In this document: piece after piece, positions 15,575-24,042 of the stretch
How positions within the stretch are numbered: position 1 is the first letter of the stretch
Layout: each line of letters begins with the position of its first letter
Origin: SIG578 sp964508295
Lineage (GTDB): Bacteria; Bacillota; Clostridia; Oscillospirales; Ruminococcaceae
Length of the DNA stretch: 28,584 nucleotides
Direction: 5' to 3'
NCBI GenBank assembly: GCA_964508295.1
Contig: CAZDSQ010000015.1
Coordinates: 1 to 28,584, forward strand
The notes under the pieces: model-generated
Database searches by the model: none
What the model was told of the DNA's origin: nothing
The model's input: only the letters and a program-made list of their open reading frames with translations
Position numbers and translations under genes: made by a program

Positions 15575-15787
15575 ACTCCCTCTGCCGAGGGAGCTGTCGA
15601 ACGTGAGCGAGACTGAGGGAGAGATAAACTACCCCTCAGTCAAAACCTGTGGTTTTGCCAGCTCCGGTTTGCGGTACCCGAAAATTTTTCGCATATTGCT
15701 CAAATTTTCGACCGCAGCACAGCAAACTAATTCGCTTTTTCTCGCACTGCGAGCACTCATAGTTTGCTCCACTGACAAGGGGAGCCT
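15575..15787. repeat. Palindromic MITE-like intergenic repeat
   Basis: About 210 nt of nested inverted repeats with no coding capacity: CTCCCTC/GAGGGAG (15576-15593), GACTGAGGG/CCCTCAGTC (15611-15641), CGAAAATTT/AAATTTTCG (15679-15710), AGCAAACT/AGTTTGCT (15721-15768), and outer ends near GACTCCCTC and GGGGAGCC. I recall near-identical elements scattered in Oscillospiraceae genomes. It lies between the small membrane protein and the convergent lipid kinase, and its first hairpin may terminate the former. Confidence 0.7.
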
Positions 15788-15809
15788 ATTTTATTGGTAT
15801 GATGCTGTT

Positions 15810-16772
15810 TTAAAAGATCTCAGCGGCTTCTTTTTTGATTTCCTTTTCTGCTTCTGTGGTCTTTGCGGGAATTATAATTCCAAGCGCCTTTTCGCAAAGC
15901 TCAAAGGTAACGGTGCCGTCCAGGAAAGCGGTGTCGCCGTCAAAGCAGACGGGCAGGCGGCTTGCGCCTTTTATAACCGCCTTTTTGCATTTGTTGTATG
16001 AAACATATTTCTCAAGTGAAGGCATATCAAAGTGTATTCCCTTTTTGTATGGGCCGATAAATCTGATAAACTGCGCTCTTGAAAGCTTTTTGATAGGACA
16101 GACATCCATAAATCCGTCGGTAAGGTCTGCGCGGGGCGCGGTTTTGTACTGGCCGCCGCAGTAAATTCCCTTTGAAATGGAGCAAAGCAACATATCGTCG
16201 TAAATTTCGGTTTCGTCGTCTAAAATAATGTGCATAGGGCGGGCAAGCTTGCTAAGCAAGGTGTAAAAAACGCTTATGGTGTAAGCCATTTTGCCCGAAA
16301 CGCCCGGCGCAGATTTAAACTTTACAAAGTTGTGGGCAACCGAGGCGTCAAAGCCGATATTGCACATATTTGCAACGTATCTGTCGTTGACTTTTATAAG
16401 GTCAACTGTAAGCGGAGTGCCGTTTATCTGGGAGTCAAGGTCAAGAAAATCAACATCGCCAAAAGATTTTATGTAGTCGTTGCCCGAGCCGAGCGGCAAG
16501 ATTCCAACGGTCGCGTGCGGGCAGCCAACGGCGCCGTTTATAACCTCGTTTACAGTTCCGTCACCGCCGCAGGCGTAAAACCTTGTGGGGCTGTCAAGAT
16601 TTTCGCAGTAGCCCTTAACAAAGTCCTTTGCATCGCCGCCGCAGCGGGTTATGTAGATCTCGCCGTCAAGCTCGTAAGCGTTGATGGCGGCTTTTATTTT
16701 GCTTATAAACGAAACTGCGCTGTTGTTTTTGCCCGCTTTGGGATTTACAACAAAAACAAATTTCTCTTTCAT
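15810..16772 (-). CDS. Diacylglycerol/lipid kinase family protein (DagK/YegS type)
   Basis: 320 aa. DAGK catalytic domain: VVNPKAGKN near the start, GGDGTVNEV at 69-77 and GSGND at 95-99, followed by the beta-sandwich C-terminal domain typical of soluble DgkB/YegS lipid kinases. It phosphorylates diacylglycerol or a related lipid with ATP at the membrane face. It is the last gene of the yfhO-GT2 operon (15-nt gap). In Gram-positives DgkB returns the diacylglycerol released by lipoteichoic acid synthesis to phosphatidate, which suits this neighbourhood (inference). ATG 16772 after AAGGAG. Confidence 0.85.
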   Translation of the reverse strand: MKEKFVFVVNPKAGKNNSAVSFISKIKAAINAYELDGEIYITRCGGDAKDFVKGYCENLDSPTRFYACGGDGTVNEVINGAVGCPHATVGILPLGSGNDYIKSFGDVDFLDLDSQINGTPLTVDLIKVNDRYVANMCNIGFDASVAHNFVKFKSAPGVSGKMAYTISVFYTLLSKLARPMHIILDDETEIYDDMLLCSISKGIYCGGQYKTAPRADLTDGFMDVCPIKKLSRAQFIRFIGPYKKGIHFDMPSLEKYVSYNKCKKAVIKGASRLPVCFDGDTAFLDGTVTFELCEKALGIIIPAKTTEAEKEIKKEAAEIF

Positions 16773-16787
16773 ATTTGCAAATGCTCC

Positions 16788-17729
16788 TTAAAAAAGAGTT
16801 TCTTCAATGATAAATCTGGGGCGCGCCTTGACCTCTTTATAAATTTTGCCGATGTACTCGCCAACAATTCCAAGAGCCAAAAGCTGAATACTGCCAAGCG
16901 CCCAGATAGATGCTACTATTGTGGTCCAGCCTGCAACTGTCTGCCCCAAGATCCAGCGGATAAGGGAATAGAGCAGAACAAGAACACTGATAAATAAAAT
17001 TATAACGCCGAGTGCTAAAACCATTCTTATCGGTTTTACGCTGAAAGAGGTAATTCCGTCAACGGCAAAGTGAAGCATTTTTTTAAGCGGATATTTGCTC
17101 TCGCCCGCAAAGCGCTCGCCGCGCTCGTAAGAAACGGTAGTGCTCTTAAAGCCAACAAGGGGAACGATTCCACGAAGGAAAAGGTTTACCTCGTCAAAGT
17201 TCGACAAAGCATCGAGAGCCCTGCTGCTCATTAAGCGGTAGTCTGCGTGGTTATAGACCATTTCAACACCGAAAAACAGCATAAGCTTGTAAAAGGCTTG
17301 CGCTGTGGTGCGCTTAAAAAAGGTGTCCTTTTTTCTGCTGCTGCGAACGCCGTAAACAACATCGTAGCCCTCGCCCATGCGGTCAACCATCTCGTCTATT
17401 GCGTTTATGTCGTCCTGCAGATCGGCATCGAGGGAAATGGCGGCATCGCATTTGTCCTTAACAGTCATAAGCCCTGCTAAAAGCGCGTTCTGATGCCCCT
17501 GATTGCGAGAAAGCTTAACGGCGCATAAACGAGGATTGCTTGCATGAAGCTCGCACATTATCGAGTAGGTGGCATCGCGGCTTCCGTCGTCAACAAAAAC
17601 AATGCGGCTGTCCTCGTTTATTTTGCCCTGCGCTATAAGACTCTCCATCTTTTCGTTTAAGCGCTTTGCAGTTTCGTTTAAAACCTCCTGCTCGTTATAG
17701 CAGGGAACTACAAAATAAACAGTTTTCAT
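16788..17729 (-). CDS. GT2 polyprenyl-phosphate glycosyltransferase (GtrB/CsbB-like)
   Basis: 313 aa. GT-A domain: VPCYNEQEVL, VDDGS (D47-D48), SLDADLQDD (D101, D103, Q105-D106). Two C-terminal transmembrane helices (about 232-262 and 270-295) are followed by GEYIGKIYKEVKARPRFII, the usual end of GtrB/DPM1-like enzymes. It transfers a sugar from a nucleotide donor to undecaprenyl phosphate on the inner face. Its ATG overlaps the yfhO stop (TGATG), a strong sign that the two proteins work together, as CsbB and YfhO do in Bacillus subtilis lipoteichoic acid glycosylation. The sugar is not readable from sequence. Confidence 0.9.
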   Translation of the reverse strand: MKTVYFVVPCYNEQEVLNETAKRLNEKMESLIAQGKINEDSRIVFVDDGSRDATYSIMCELHASNPRLCAVKLSRNQGHQNALLAGLMTVKDKCDAAISLDADLQDDINAIDEMVDRMGEGYDVVYGVRSSRKKDTFFKRTTAQAFYKLMLFFGVEMVYNHADYRLMSSRALDALSNFDEVNLFLRGIVPLVGFKSTTVSYERGERFAGESKYPLKKMLHFAVDGITSFSVKPIRMVLALGVIILFISVLVLLYSLIRWILGQTVAGWTTIVASIWALGSIQLLALGIVGEYIGKIYKEVKARPRFIIEETLF

Positions 17730-20293
17730 CAGTTCTCCTCCGATTTTTCACTTTCGGTTTGTATTTGGGGATTTGTTTCTGCATCATCTTCAGTCTCGGG
17801 AGCGTTTTGCACATTGCTCTCGGGCGGGAAGCGGAAGGAAAGGGTTTCCTTGTCGTCTCGCTTTGAAATTTCCTCGGCAGAATGTATCTGGAAAGAAAGA
17901 ACATCTTCCTGATTGTTTACAAGGCTTGCAAGCTCGTCAAAGTTGTCCTCGGGCTCTGGTGCGGGAGGATGCTTTTTGGAGTAAATCGAGGTTGCAACAA
18001 GGTAAATTATGAGAATAAATAATGCCGCTACTGAAACTATAATTCCGAGCTGCAGACCGGGAGTTTCGTAAACAAACTCGATTTCGTTTGCGCCCGCTTC
18101 AGCCCATACTGCAACAAAGCCGCTGTTTACTCGCTCGACCTCTACCTCTTTGCCGTTAACATAAGCCTTCCAGCCGTCGTCGTAAGGCACGCTGTAGAAA
18201 ACAAGGTTAGCTTCTTCCATTGTAATGGTGCTTGTAAAGCCGGTGGTGGTTTCAGTAAAGGTATCGGCGCATTTTGCGCGGAGCTTGTCGGTATCTTCCT
18301 GCATATTAAATTGCGACAGATACGAGGTTTCGGGATAAAGCTCCTGCATATTTTTGCCGTATTTCTCGATCTGCTCGTCAGACAAGACTATCGCCTGAAG
18401 CATAAGCCTTGCTCTGTAAACATCAGAGGTCTCATAGTAGTAGTCCTGAGTGCAGTAGTTGTCGTAGACCCAGCCCATAGGAACATAGTAGGAGTTTTCG
18501 TAAATATCAAAGCCGTTCTGGGTGTCAATTCTCTCAAATCCGTAACAAACCTCTCTGTCAGAGTAGTTTGACTCTATAAAGAGGTATTTGCAGGAGGTAA
18601 GAGTTCTTAAGGCGTATTGTGAAGCTTCGGGGCGAGATGCAACCGCCCTCTCAACGCCAATCTCGGGGTAGAAGGTCATAATAGACTCGGGAACAACGCT
18701 GTGGAAAGCCTGAATAGTGGGATACCCCCAAAACATCGGCAGATTGTCCATTCCATCATAAACATCTATTCTGAAAAACTCCTCGCCGTCACCCTCAAGC
18801 GAGATCTTCTCACTACCGTAGATGGCGTTGTCAATGATGAAGTCCTCATTATATGAATGAGATTTTCCCGTTCCGATAAACACAAGGGCATAAACAAAGG
18901 TAACGGCGCATATAAGACCTGTGGTGAGCTTTGTGAAATATTTTTTTCTGCGCCATACATTAACTACAAAAACAGTCAGTACAATGCAGGTAAGAGCAAT
19001 TATAACATAAGCCCAGAAGCGCTCGGGATAGGGAACGAGGCCCAGCTCCCACTCGCCGCCATTCTTTTTCGGGAATATTCCCACAAGGCAGAACATAACC
19101 GTAACCGCAAGGCTCCAGCGGATGCCGCTGTTAAACTCCTTTTGAGTAGCATTCTCAAGAGAAATAACTGTGGCAAGTGCCATAAACAGAATAGGCATAA
19201 AGAACCAACGGGCATAGTATGCATCATTAAAGGCTGAAAATGCGCTGTTGAAAATAGGCACCATAGCCATAAGGAAGCTTATACCGAGGATCCTCTTTAC
19301 AAAGTGTCCGCGGTTTCCCTGCATAAAGGTAAGCACTCCGCACATTCCAAACAAGGGGAGCCAAGCGCCGAGGCTCGACCATTTTGCATTTGCATCGGGG
19401 AAGAAGTTGGGGCGCGCGGGAATGTCGGGCGGGAAGAAAAGGCATTCTAAAATTGCAAAATATCTCTGTGAGCTACTGTAAACAAGTCCTTGCCAGCCGT
19501 TTAAGAATTCATCAACCCTCGGGTTTCCCAAAACCGTAATAAGCGATGGAAGCAGCAGAAATGCCGACATTAAAAGACCTAAAACCGCCTCTATCGCAAG
19601 ACCTAAAAACTTGGAGATTGTAATGCGCCAGTTGCCTTTTGAACATACTCTTACAAAGAAGTAAATTACAACAAAAATAACCTCGCCGAAGAAGAAAAAG
19701 TAATTGCAGAGGGCGCAGAGGAAAACACTGAAAGCAAAGAAACCGCGTCGTCCGTCCTCAATATACATTTCAAGCGAGAGCAGGATAAGCGGGAAGAATG
19801 CGATAACCTCGTGGAAGTGGTTAAAGAAGATATTGTAAATTCCAAAGCCCGAAAAAGCGTAGAGCAGACCGCCTATGAGTGCATACTCGCCCTTTGAAAC
19901 AAAGCGGCGGATGTAGGCTGTGGCGGTGGTTGCGGCAACTGCAAACTTAAGGCAGAAAAGCGGCGCCATAAGATAGGGGAGCGCTTCTGTCGGGAAAGGT
20001 ATTGTAAGCCAGAAAAAAGGACTTCCGAGTAAGTAGAATGAATATGAGCCGATAAAGTTTACACCAAGGTCGGTATAAAAGTTAAATCCGATATTACCCG
20101 AGCGGATGGCTCTGTGGGCAAGCTGGTAAAAGGGAATTTGCTGAACATTGTAATCTCCGTAAAACAGGAAAATTCCTTCGTCCATTATAAGAAACGGAAT
20201 GAAAAACGCCGCTGACACCAAAAGTGCTATCAGAAACGCCTTTACATAAAGCTTTTTGTTATCTGCTCTGTGCAGCTTAGGCTCTTTGTACAC
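17729..20293 (-). CDS. yfhO: YfhO-family membrane glycosyltransferase
   Basis: 854 aa, about a dozen transmembrane helices and a large extracytoplasmic region. The N-terminus has FLIMDEGIFLFYGDYNVQQIPF, with the acidic first loop typical of GT-C enzymes and PF09586 (YfhO), and NFYTDLGVNFIGSYSFY. The external domain ends in VFYSVPYDDGWKAYVNGKEV and VWAEAGANEIEFVYETPG, a known YfhO trait. Bacillus YfhO uses C55-P-sugar outside the cell to decorate lipoteichoic acid. After the last helix comes an unusual acidic, low-complexity cytoplasmic tail of about 80 residues (775-854). The start is GTG at 20293 after GGAGG; the stop overlaps the next gene. No GtcA flippase gene is in the window. Confidence 0.88.
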   Translation of the reverse strand: MYKEPKLHRADNKKLYVKAFLIALLVSAAFFIPFLIMDEGIFLFYGDYNVQQIPFYQLAHRAIRSGNIGFNFYTDLGVNFIGSYSFYLLGSPFFWLTIPFPTEALPYLMAPLFCLKFAVAATTATAYIRRFVSKGEYALIGGLLYAFSGFGIYNIFFNHFHEVIAFFPLILLSLEMYIEDGRRGFFAFSVFLCALCNYFFFFGEVIFVVIYFFVRVCSKGNWRITISKFLGLAIEAVLGLLMSAFLLLPSLITVLGNPRVDEFLNGWQGLVYSSSQRYFAILECLFFPPDIPARPNFFPDANAKWSSLGAWLPLFGMCGVLTFMQGNRGHFVKRILGISFLMAMVPIFNSAFSAFNDAYYARWFFMPILFMALATVISLENATQKEFNSGIRWSLAVTVMFCLVGIFPKKNGGEWELGLVPYPERFWAYVIIALTCIVLTVFVVNVWRRKKYFTKLTTGLICAVTFVYALVFIGTGKSHSYNEDFIIDNAIYGSEKISLEGDGEEFFRIDVYDGMDNLPMFWGYPTIQAFHSVVPESIMTFYPEIGVERAVASRPEASQYALRTLTSCKYLFIESNYSDREVCYGFERIDTQNGFDIYENSYYVPMGWVYDNYCTQDYYYETSDVYRARLMLQAIVLSDEQIEKYGKNMQELYPETSYLSQFNMQEDTDKLRAKCADTFTETTTGFTSTITMEEANLVFYSVPYDDGWKAYVNGKEVEVERVNSGFVAVWAEAGANEIEFVYETPGLQLGIIVSVAALFILIIYLVATSIYSKKHPPAPEPEDNFDELASLVNNQEDVLSFQIHSAEEISKRDDKETLSFRFPPESNVQNAPETEDDAETNPQIQTESEKSEEN

Positions 20294-20330
20294 GGTAAAT
20301 ATACCTCCGCAAACTATATTTTATGTCAGT

Positions 20331-20366
20331 TAAAATAATTATAACACATAAAATAATTATAACACA
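20331..20366 (-). promoter_or_regulatory. Duplicated extended -10 promoter of the yfhO operon
   Basis: Perfect 18-nt tandem repeat TAAAATAATTATAACACA (20331-20348 and 20349-20366). On the minus strand each copy reads TGTTATAAT, an extended -10 (TGnTATAAT), at 20361-20356 and 20343-20338. No good -35 is seen for either. Rightward to 20516 the DNA is AT-rich with nothing else recognised. Confidence 0.5.
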
Positions 20367-20516
20367 GTTTTTCTGATTTTAAAAGAGTTACTTACAAAAA
20401 AAGTAATATTTGGAAAAATATTTACAATTAAAGAACTCAAAAACGGATTTCTTTGAAAAATTGCGGTAAAAGGCTGAAAAAAGTTAATTTATTGAGTAAA
20501 AAAAGTTCTTTTTTAA

Positions 20517-20545
20517 TTGACGAAATGTGGTAAAAGTTGTATAAT
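20517..20545 (+). promoter_or_regulatory. Sigma-A promoter of serC operon
   Basis: TTGACG (20517-20522), 17-nt spacer, TATAAT (20540-20545), about 70 nt upstream of the serC start. Confidence 0.85.
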
Positions 20546-20617
20546 AATATTTAATTTATTTGTATCTACCAAAGATGCAAAAATATTTTAGCCAAAAAGG
20601 CAGAACAGGTGATTTGA

Positions 20618-21703
20618 ATGAACAGAGTTTACAATTTTTCAGCAGGACCTTCCATGATGCCTGAGTCAGTTCTCAGAAAAGCAGCAGAGGAAATGCTTAA
20701 TTATAACGGAAGCGGCCAGTCGGTCATGGAAATGAGTCATCGTTCTCCCGTTTACGATGCAATTATTAAGGAAACTGAGGCGCTTTTCAGAAAGACGCTT
20801 TCTGTTCCCGATAACTATAAGGTTCTTTTCCTGCAGGGCGGTGCAACTGCGCAGTTCTCCGCAATTCCTTTAAACTTTATGAACGGAAGCGGCAAGGCTG
20901 ATTACATAATTTCGGGTCAGTTCTCGAAAAAGGCTTTTAAAGAGGCTCAGAAATACGGTGACGTTAAGGCTATCGCATCCTCTGAGGACGCAACCTTCTC
21001 CTATATCCCCAAGATTACCCGCGAGGATATCCGCCCCGATGCAGACTATGTTTATGTTTGCTACAACAACACCATTTTCGGAACGACCTTCCCCTATATC
21101 CCCGATACAGGTGATATTCCCCTTATCGCAGATATGTCCTCCTGCATTCTCTCGGCTCCCATTGATGTTTCTAAGTTTGCTGTTATCTATGGCGGCGCTC
21201 AGAAGAATATGGGCCCTGCAGGTCTTACAGTTGTTATCATCCGTGAGGATATGCTCGGCAAGGCTCGCGACATAACCCCCGTTATGATGGACTATGCCGT
21301 TCAGGCGGAAAACGATTCTATGTATAACACTCCTCCGACTTATGCTATTTATATCCACAAGCTCATTCTTGAGTGGGTAAACAACGAGATCGGCGGCATT
21401 GAGAATATGGAAAAGGTAAATCGCGAAAAGGCAGCTATCCTTTACGATTACCTTGATTCCTGCAAGCTCTTTAAGCCCACCGCTAATAAAGAGGACCGTT
21501 CTCTTATGAACGTCTGCTTTGTAACAGGCGACAAGGAGCTTGACGCTCTCTTCTGTAAAGAGGCGGCCGCAGAGGGCTTTGTAAATATTAAGGGACACCG
21601 TTCTGTAGGCGGTATGCGTGCTTCTATCTACAACGCTATGCCCACCGAGGGCGTTAAAAAGCTCGTTGAGTTTATGAAGGCTTTTGAAGCTAAACATCAG
21701 TAA
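20618..21703 (+). CDS. serC: Phosphoserine aminotransferase SerC
   Basis: 361 aa class V aminotransferase, full length. It converts 3-phosphohydroxypyruvate and glutamate to phosphoserine and 2-oxoglutarate (the second step of serine synthesis). Family start VYNFSAGPSMMPESVL, SHRSP for phosphate binding, LQGGATAQF near the PLP phosphate, and PLP lysine K196 in YGGAQKNMGPAG. It is followed by the dehydrogenase after 14 nt, so the pathway's first two enzymes are made together. ATG 20618 after AGGTGAT. Confidence 0.96.
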   Translation: MNRVYNFSAGPSMMPESVLRKAAEEMLNYNGSGQSVMEMSHRSPVYDAIIKETEALFRKTLSVPDNYKVLFLQGGATAQFSAIPLNFMNGSGKADYIISGQFSKKAFKEAQKYGDVKAIASSEDATFSYIPKITREDIRPDADYVYVCYNNTIFGTTFPYIPDTGDIPLIADMSSCILSAPIDVSKFAVIYGGAQKNMGPAGLTVVIIREDMLGKARDITPVMMDYAVQAENDSMYNTPPTYAIYIHKLILEWVNNEIGGIENMEKVNREKAAILYDYLDSCKLFKPTANKEDRSLMNVCFVTGDKELDALFCKEAAAEGFVNIKGHRSVGGMRASIYNAMPTEGVKKLVEFMKAFEAKHQ

Positions 21704-21717
21704 AAGAGGGATTTTTA

Positions 21718-22854
21718 ATGTATAACGTAAAACTTCTTAATAAAATTGCAAAGATCGGTCTTGACAGATTTGATGCTAAATATGCCTGCGGCGAGGATGT
21801 AGAAAATCCCGTTGCGGTTATGGTCCGCTCGGCTTCTATGCACGAAACCGTGCTTGATGAGAGTACCCTTTGCGTTGCAAGAGCAGGCGCAGGCGTAAAC
21901 AATATTCCCCTTGATAAGTTTGCAGAGCAGGGAGTTGTTGTTTTCAACACCCCCGGAGCAAATGCAAACGCAGTTAAGGAGCTCGTTGTTTGCGGACTTC
22001 TTTTGGCATCGAGAAAGGTTCTCCCCGCAGCTGACTGGGCTAAGACCTTAAAGGGCAGCGGCGACGAAACCTTAAAGCTCGTTGAAAAAGGCAAGAGCCA
22101 GTTTGTCGGCCCCGAAATTCTCGGCAAGACCCTCGGCGTTGTGGGCCTTGGCGCTATCGGTATCTTGGTAGCACAGGCGGCAGAGGCTCTCGGAATGAAG
22201 GTTGTCGGCTATGACCCCTTCCTTTCGGTTGCTGGCGCTATCCGTTTGCCTCAGTCAGCAAAGGTCGTATCAACTCTTGATGACCTCTATGCAGAAAGCG
22301 ATTACATTACCCTTCACCTGCCCCTTAACGCAGACACAAAGGGTATGATAAATAAGGACACCATCGCAAAGATGAAGGACGGCGTTCGCATCCTTAACTT
22401 TGCAAGAAACGCTCTTGTCAATGATGCCGATCTTCTTACAGCGCTCGAGAGCGGCAAGGTAGAGAGATACGTAACCGATTTCCCGACCGATGACGTTATC
22501 GGTGTAGAGAATGTTGTTGCTTTGCCACATTTAGGCGCTTCGACCCCCGAATCTGAGGATAACTGCGCAGTTATGGCGGCAGACGAGATCAGAAACTACA
22601 TTGAAAACGGAAACATCGTAAATTCCGTTAATATGCCTAATGCAAACCTCGGCGCTGTCACAGCAGGCTGCAAGAGAGTTTGCGCAATCTATAAAGTGGC
22701 AGATGCAGAAAAGGTTGTTTCCAAACTCGTTACCGCTGTAAAGAGCGCAACATTTACACGCGGCGATTACGGATATGCTATCGCAGATTTCGCAGCAGAT
22801 GCCGATAAGGTGGCTGCAGAAATCAATGACGCGATCAGAGTAAGAGTTATCTAA
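21718..22854 (+). CDS. serA: D-3-phosphoglycerate dehydrogenase
   Basis: 378 aa, NAD-dependent first step of serine synthesis. Catalytic D-2-hydroxyacid dehydrogenase domain with the Rossmann motif VGLGAIG, then a short C-terminal part (about 305-378) resembling a degenerate ACT domain. Arg R230 (NFARNAL) and His H271 (PHLGASTPE) of the catalytic triad are present. At the place of the catalytic Glu (E. coli FPTEP) this protein has FPTDD, i.e. D258. The operon with serC supports the assignment. ATG 21718 follows GAGGG. Confidence 0.93.
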   Translation: MYNVKLLNKIAKIGLDRFDAKYACGEDVENPVAVMVRSASMHETVLDESTLCVARAGAGVNNIPLDKFAEQGVVVFNTPGANANAVKELVVCGLLLASRKVLPAADWAKTLKGSGDETLKLVEKGKSQFVGPEILGKTLGVVGLGAIGILVAQAAEALGMKVVGYDPFLSVAGAIRLPQSAKVVSTLDDLYAESDYITLHLPLNADTKGMINKDTIAKMKDGVRILNFARNALVNDADLLTALESGKVERYVTDFPTDDVIGVENVVALPHLGASTPESEDNCAVMAADEIRNYIENGNIVNSVNMPNANLGAVTAGCKRVCAIYKVADAEKVVSKLVTAVKSATFTRGDYGYAIADFAADADKVAAEINDAIRVRVI

Positions 22855-22868
22855 GGGAAGTGCCCGCT

Positions 22869-23987
22869 ATGAGTAGAGCAGTTACAGAGGATCTGTTTTT
22901 GTATGACCCGGCCGTTTTTGCTGTTGAGAATGATTATTGTATCGTTTTCAACACCCTTGTAAACGGAATTGGCTGGGTCGAGGTAAATGGAGAGCGTTTT
23001 ATAACAGATTATAACGGAACTCTTGCATCTGACAAAACAGTTCATAAGGCTAAACTGCCTATGCGGCTTCTTGATGATGCGGGCAGTTATGATATAGTTT
23101 TCTTTCCTGTTTATGCGCATAGGGCTGTCTATTCAGCCACGGGCGCAGAGCAGAGAAAGACCTACTCTTTCAAAAAGCCCGACACAAACAAGCAAAACTT
23201 TAATATCTATCACATTTCTGATACACACTCTGCGGTAAAAAATCCCGTCAGCGCCGCAAGCTATTTCGGCGACGACCTTGACCTTTTAATAATGAACGGT
23301 GATATTCCCAATCACAGTTGCTCGATAAATGATGTTATAACAATCTTTAAGATTGCATCAGAGGTAACGCACGGAAATCTGCCCATCGTCTTTTCAAGGG
23401 GCAATCACGATACGAGAGGCGTATTTGCCGCTCACTTTTCGGATTACACCCCCACAAGCAATATGGGCAATTCATACTATACCTTCCGTATCGGTAAAAT
23501 ATGGGGAATGGTTCTCGACTGCGGCGAGGATAAGGGCGATGACAGAGAAAATCTGGCAGGCATCGGTAACTTTACCCCTTTCAGAAAAAGAGAGACCGAG
23601 TTTATCCGCTCTGTTAATGAAAACCGTAAAAACGAGTTCGAAGCAGAGGGCGTTGAAAACCGCATAGTTTTAAGCCATATCAGAATTGATATCGACCATA
23701 ACGACTTTGAGTTTGATATTTATAAAGAATGGCTTAAAATGATAAACGAGATAACCCCAGACCTTGTTTTGTACGGCCACGAGCACACCGTAAAATACAT
23801 AGAGCCCGAGCAGGAAAATGTTTTCGGCGTTTCGCTCAAAGCTCCGAGTCTTATAGGCGGAGACCCCAGAGGCGACGATTTTAAGGGCCTCGCGATAACC
23901 CTTGACGGCGACGGATACCTTGCAAGGTTTACAAATAAGAACAAAGAAATTCTGGAAGAATACAGAATAAACAAGGCAAAACGATAA
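22869..23987 (+). CDS. Calcineurin-like metallophosphoesterase, paralogue 1
   Basis: 372 aa, no signal peptide. Residues 1-110 form a beta-rich N-terminal domain like that of purple acid phosphatases. The metallophosphoesterase core shows D118-x-H120 (SDTHSA), G-D145, GN-H180-D181, H in LSHIRID, and G-H304-x-H306, so both metal sites are complete. The substrate is unknown. It starts 14 nt after serA, so it is probably in the serine operon. ATG 22869 is preferred to GTG 22860 because it follows AGGGAAG and matches the start of the next gene's product. Confidence 0.85.
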   Translation: MSRAVTEDLFLYDPAVFAVENDYCIVFNTLVNGIGWVEVNGERFITDYNGTLASDKTVHKAKLPMRLLDDAGSYDIVFFPVYAHRAVYSATGAEQRKTYSFKKPDTNKQNFNIYHISDTHSAVKNPVSAASYFGDDLDLLIMNGDIPNHSCSINDVITIFKIASEVTHGNLPIVFSRGNHDTRGVFAAHFSDYTPTSNMGNSYYTFRIGKIWGMVLDCGEDKGDDRENLAGIGNFTPFRKRETEFIRSVNENRKNEFEAEGVENRIVLSHIRIDIDHNDFEFDIYKEWLKMINEITPDLVLYGHEHTVKYIEPEQENVFGVSLKAPSLIGGDPRGDDFKGLAITLDGDGYLARFTNKNKEILEEYRINKAKR

Positions 23988-24005
23988 AACCGCAGGCTTG
24001 CGGTT
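23988..24005 (+). other. Small hairpin between the two phosphoesterase genes
   Basis: AACCGCA/TGCGGTT with loop GGCT right after the stop, with no U run. It could slow transcription or protect the upstream mRNA end; not a convincing terminator. Confidence 0.4.
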
Positions 24006-24042
24006 AAAATAAAAGTGCTTGGCATCAAAGGAGGACATCCAA

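Noticed and set aside
15575..15787. Insertion sequence
   Set aside because: No transposase frame and no target-site duplication visible; annotated as a non-autonomous repeat instead.
15603..16001. Plus-strand open frame of 132 codons
   Set aside because: It runs from the palindromic repeat into the antisense of the lipid kinase; composition is not protein-like.
16230..16997. Plus-strand open frame of 255 codons
   Set aside because: Antisense to the lipid kinase and GT2 genes, whose motifs are certain on the other strand.
20870..21697. Minus-strand open frame of 275 codons inside serC
   Set aside because: Complete shadow of serC, which has all family residues.
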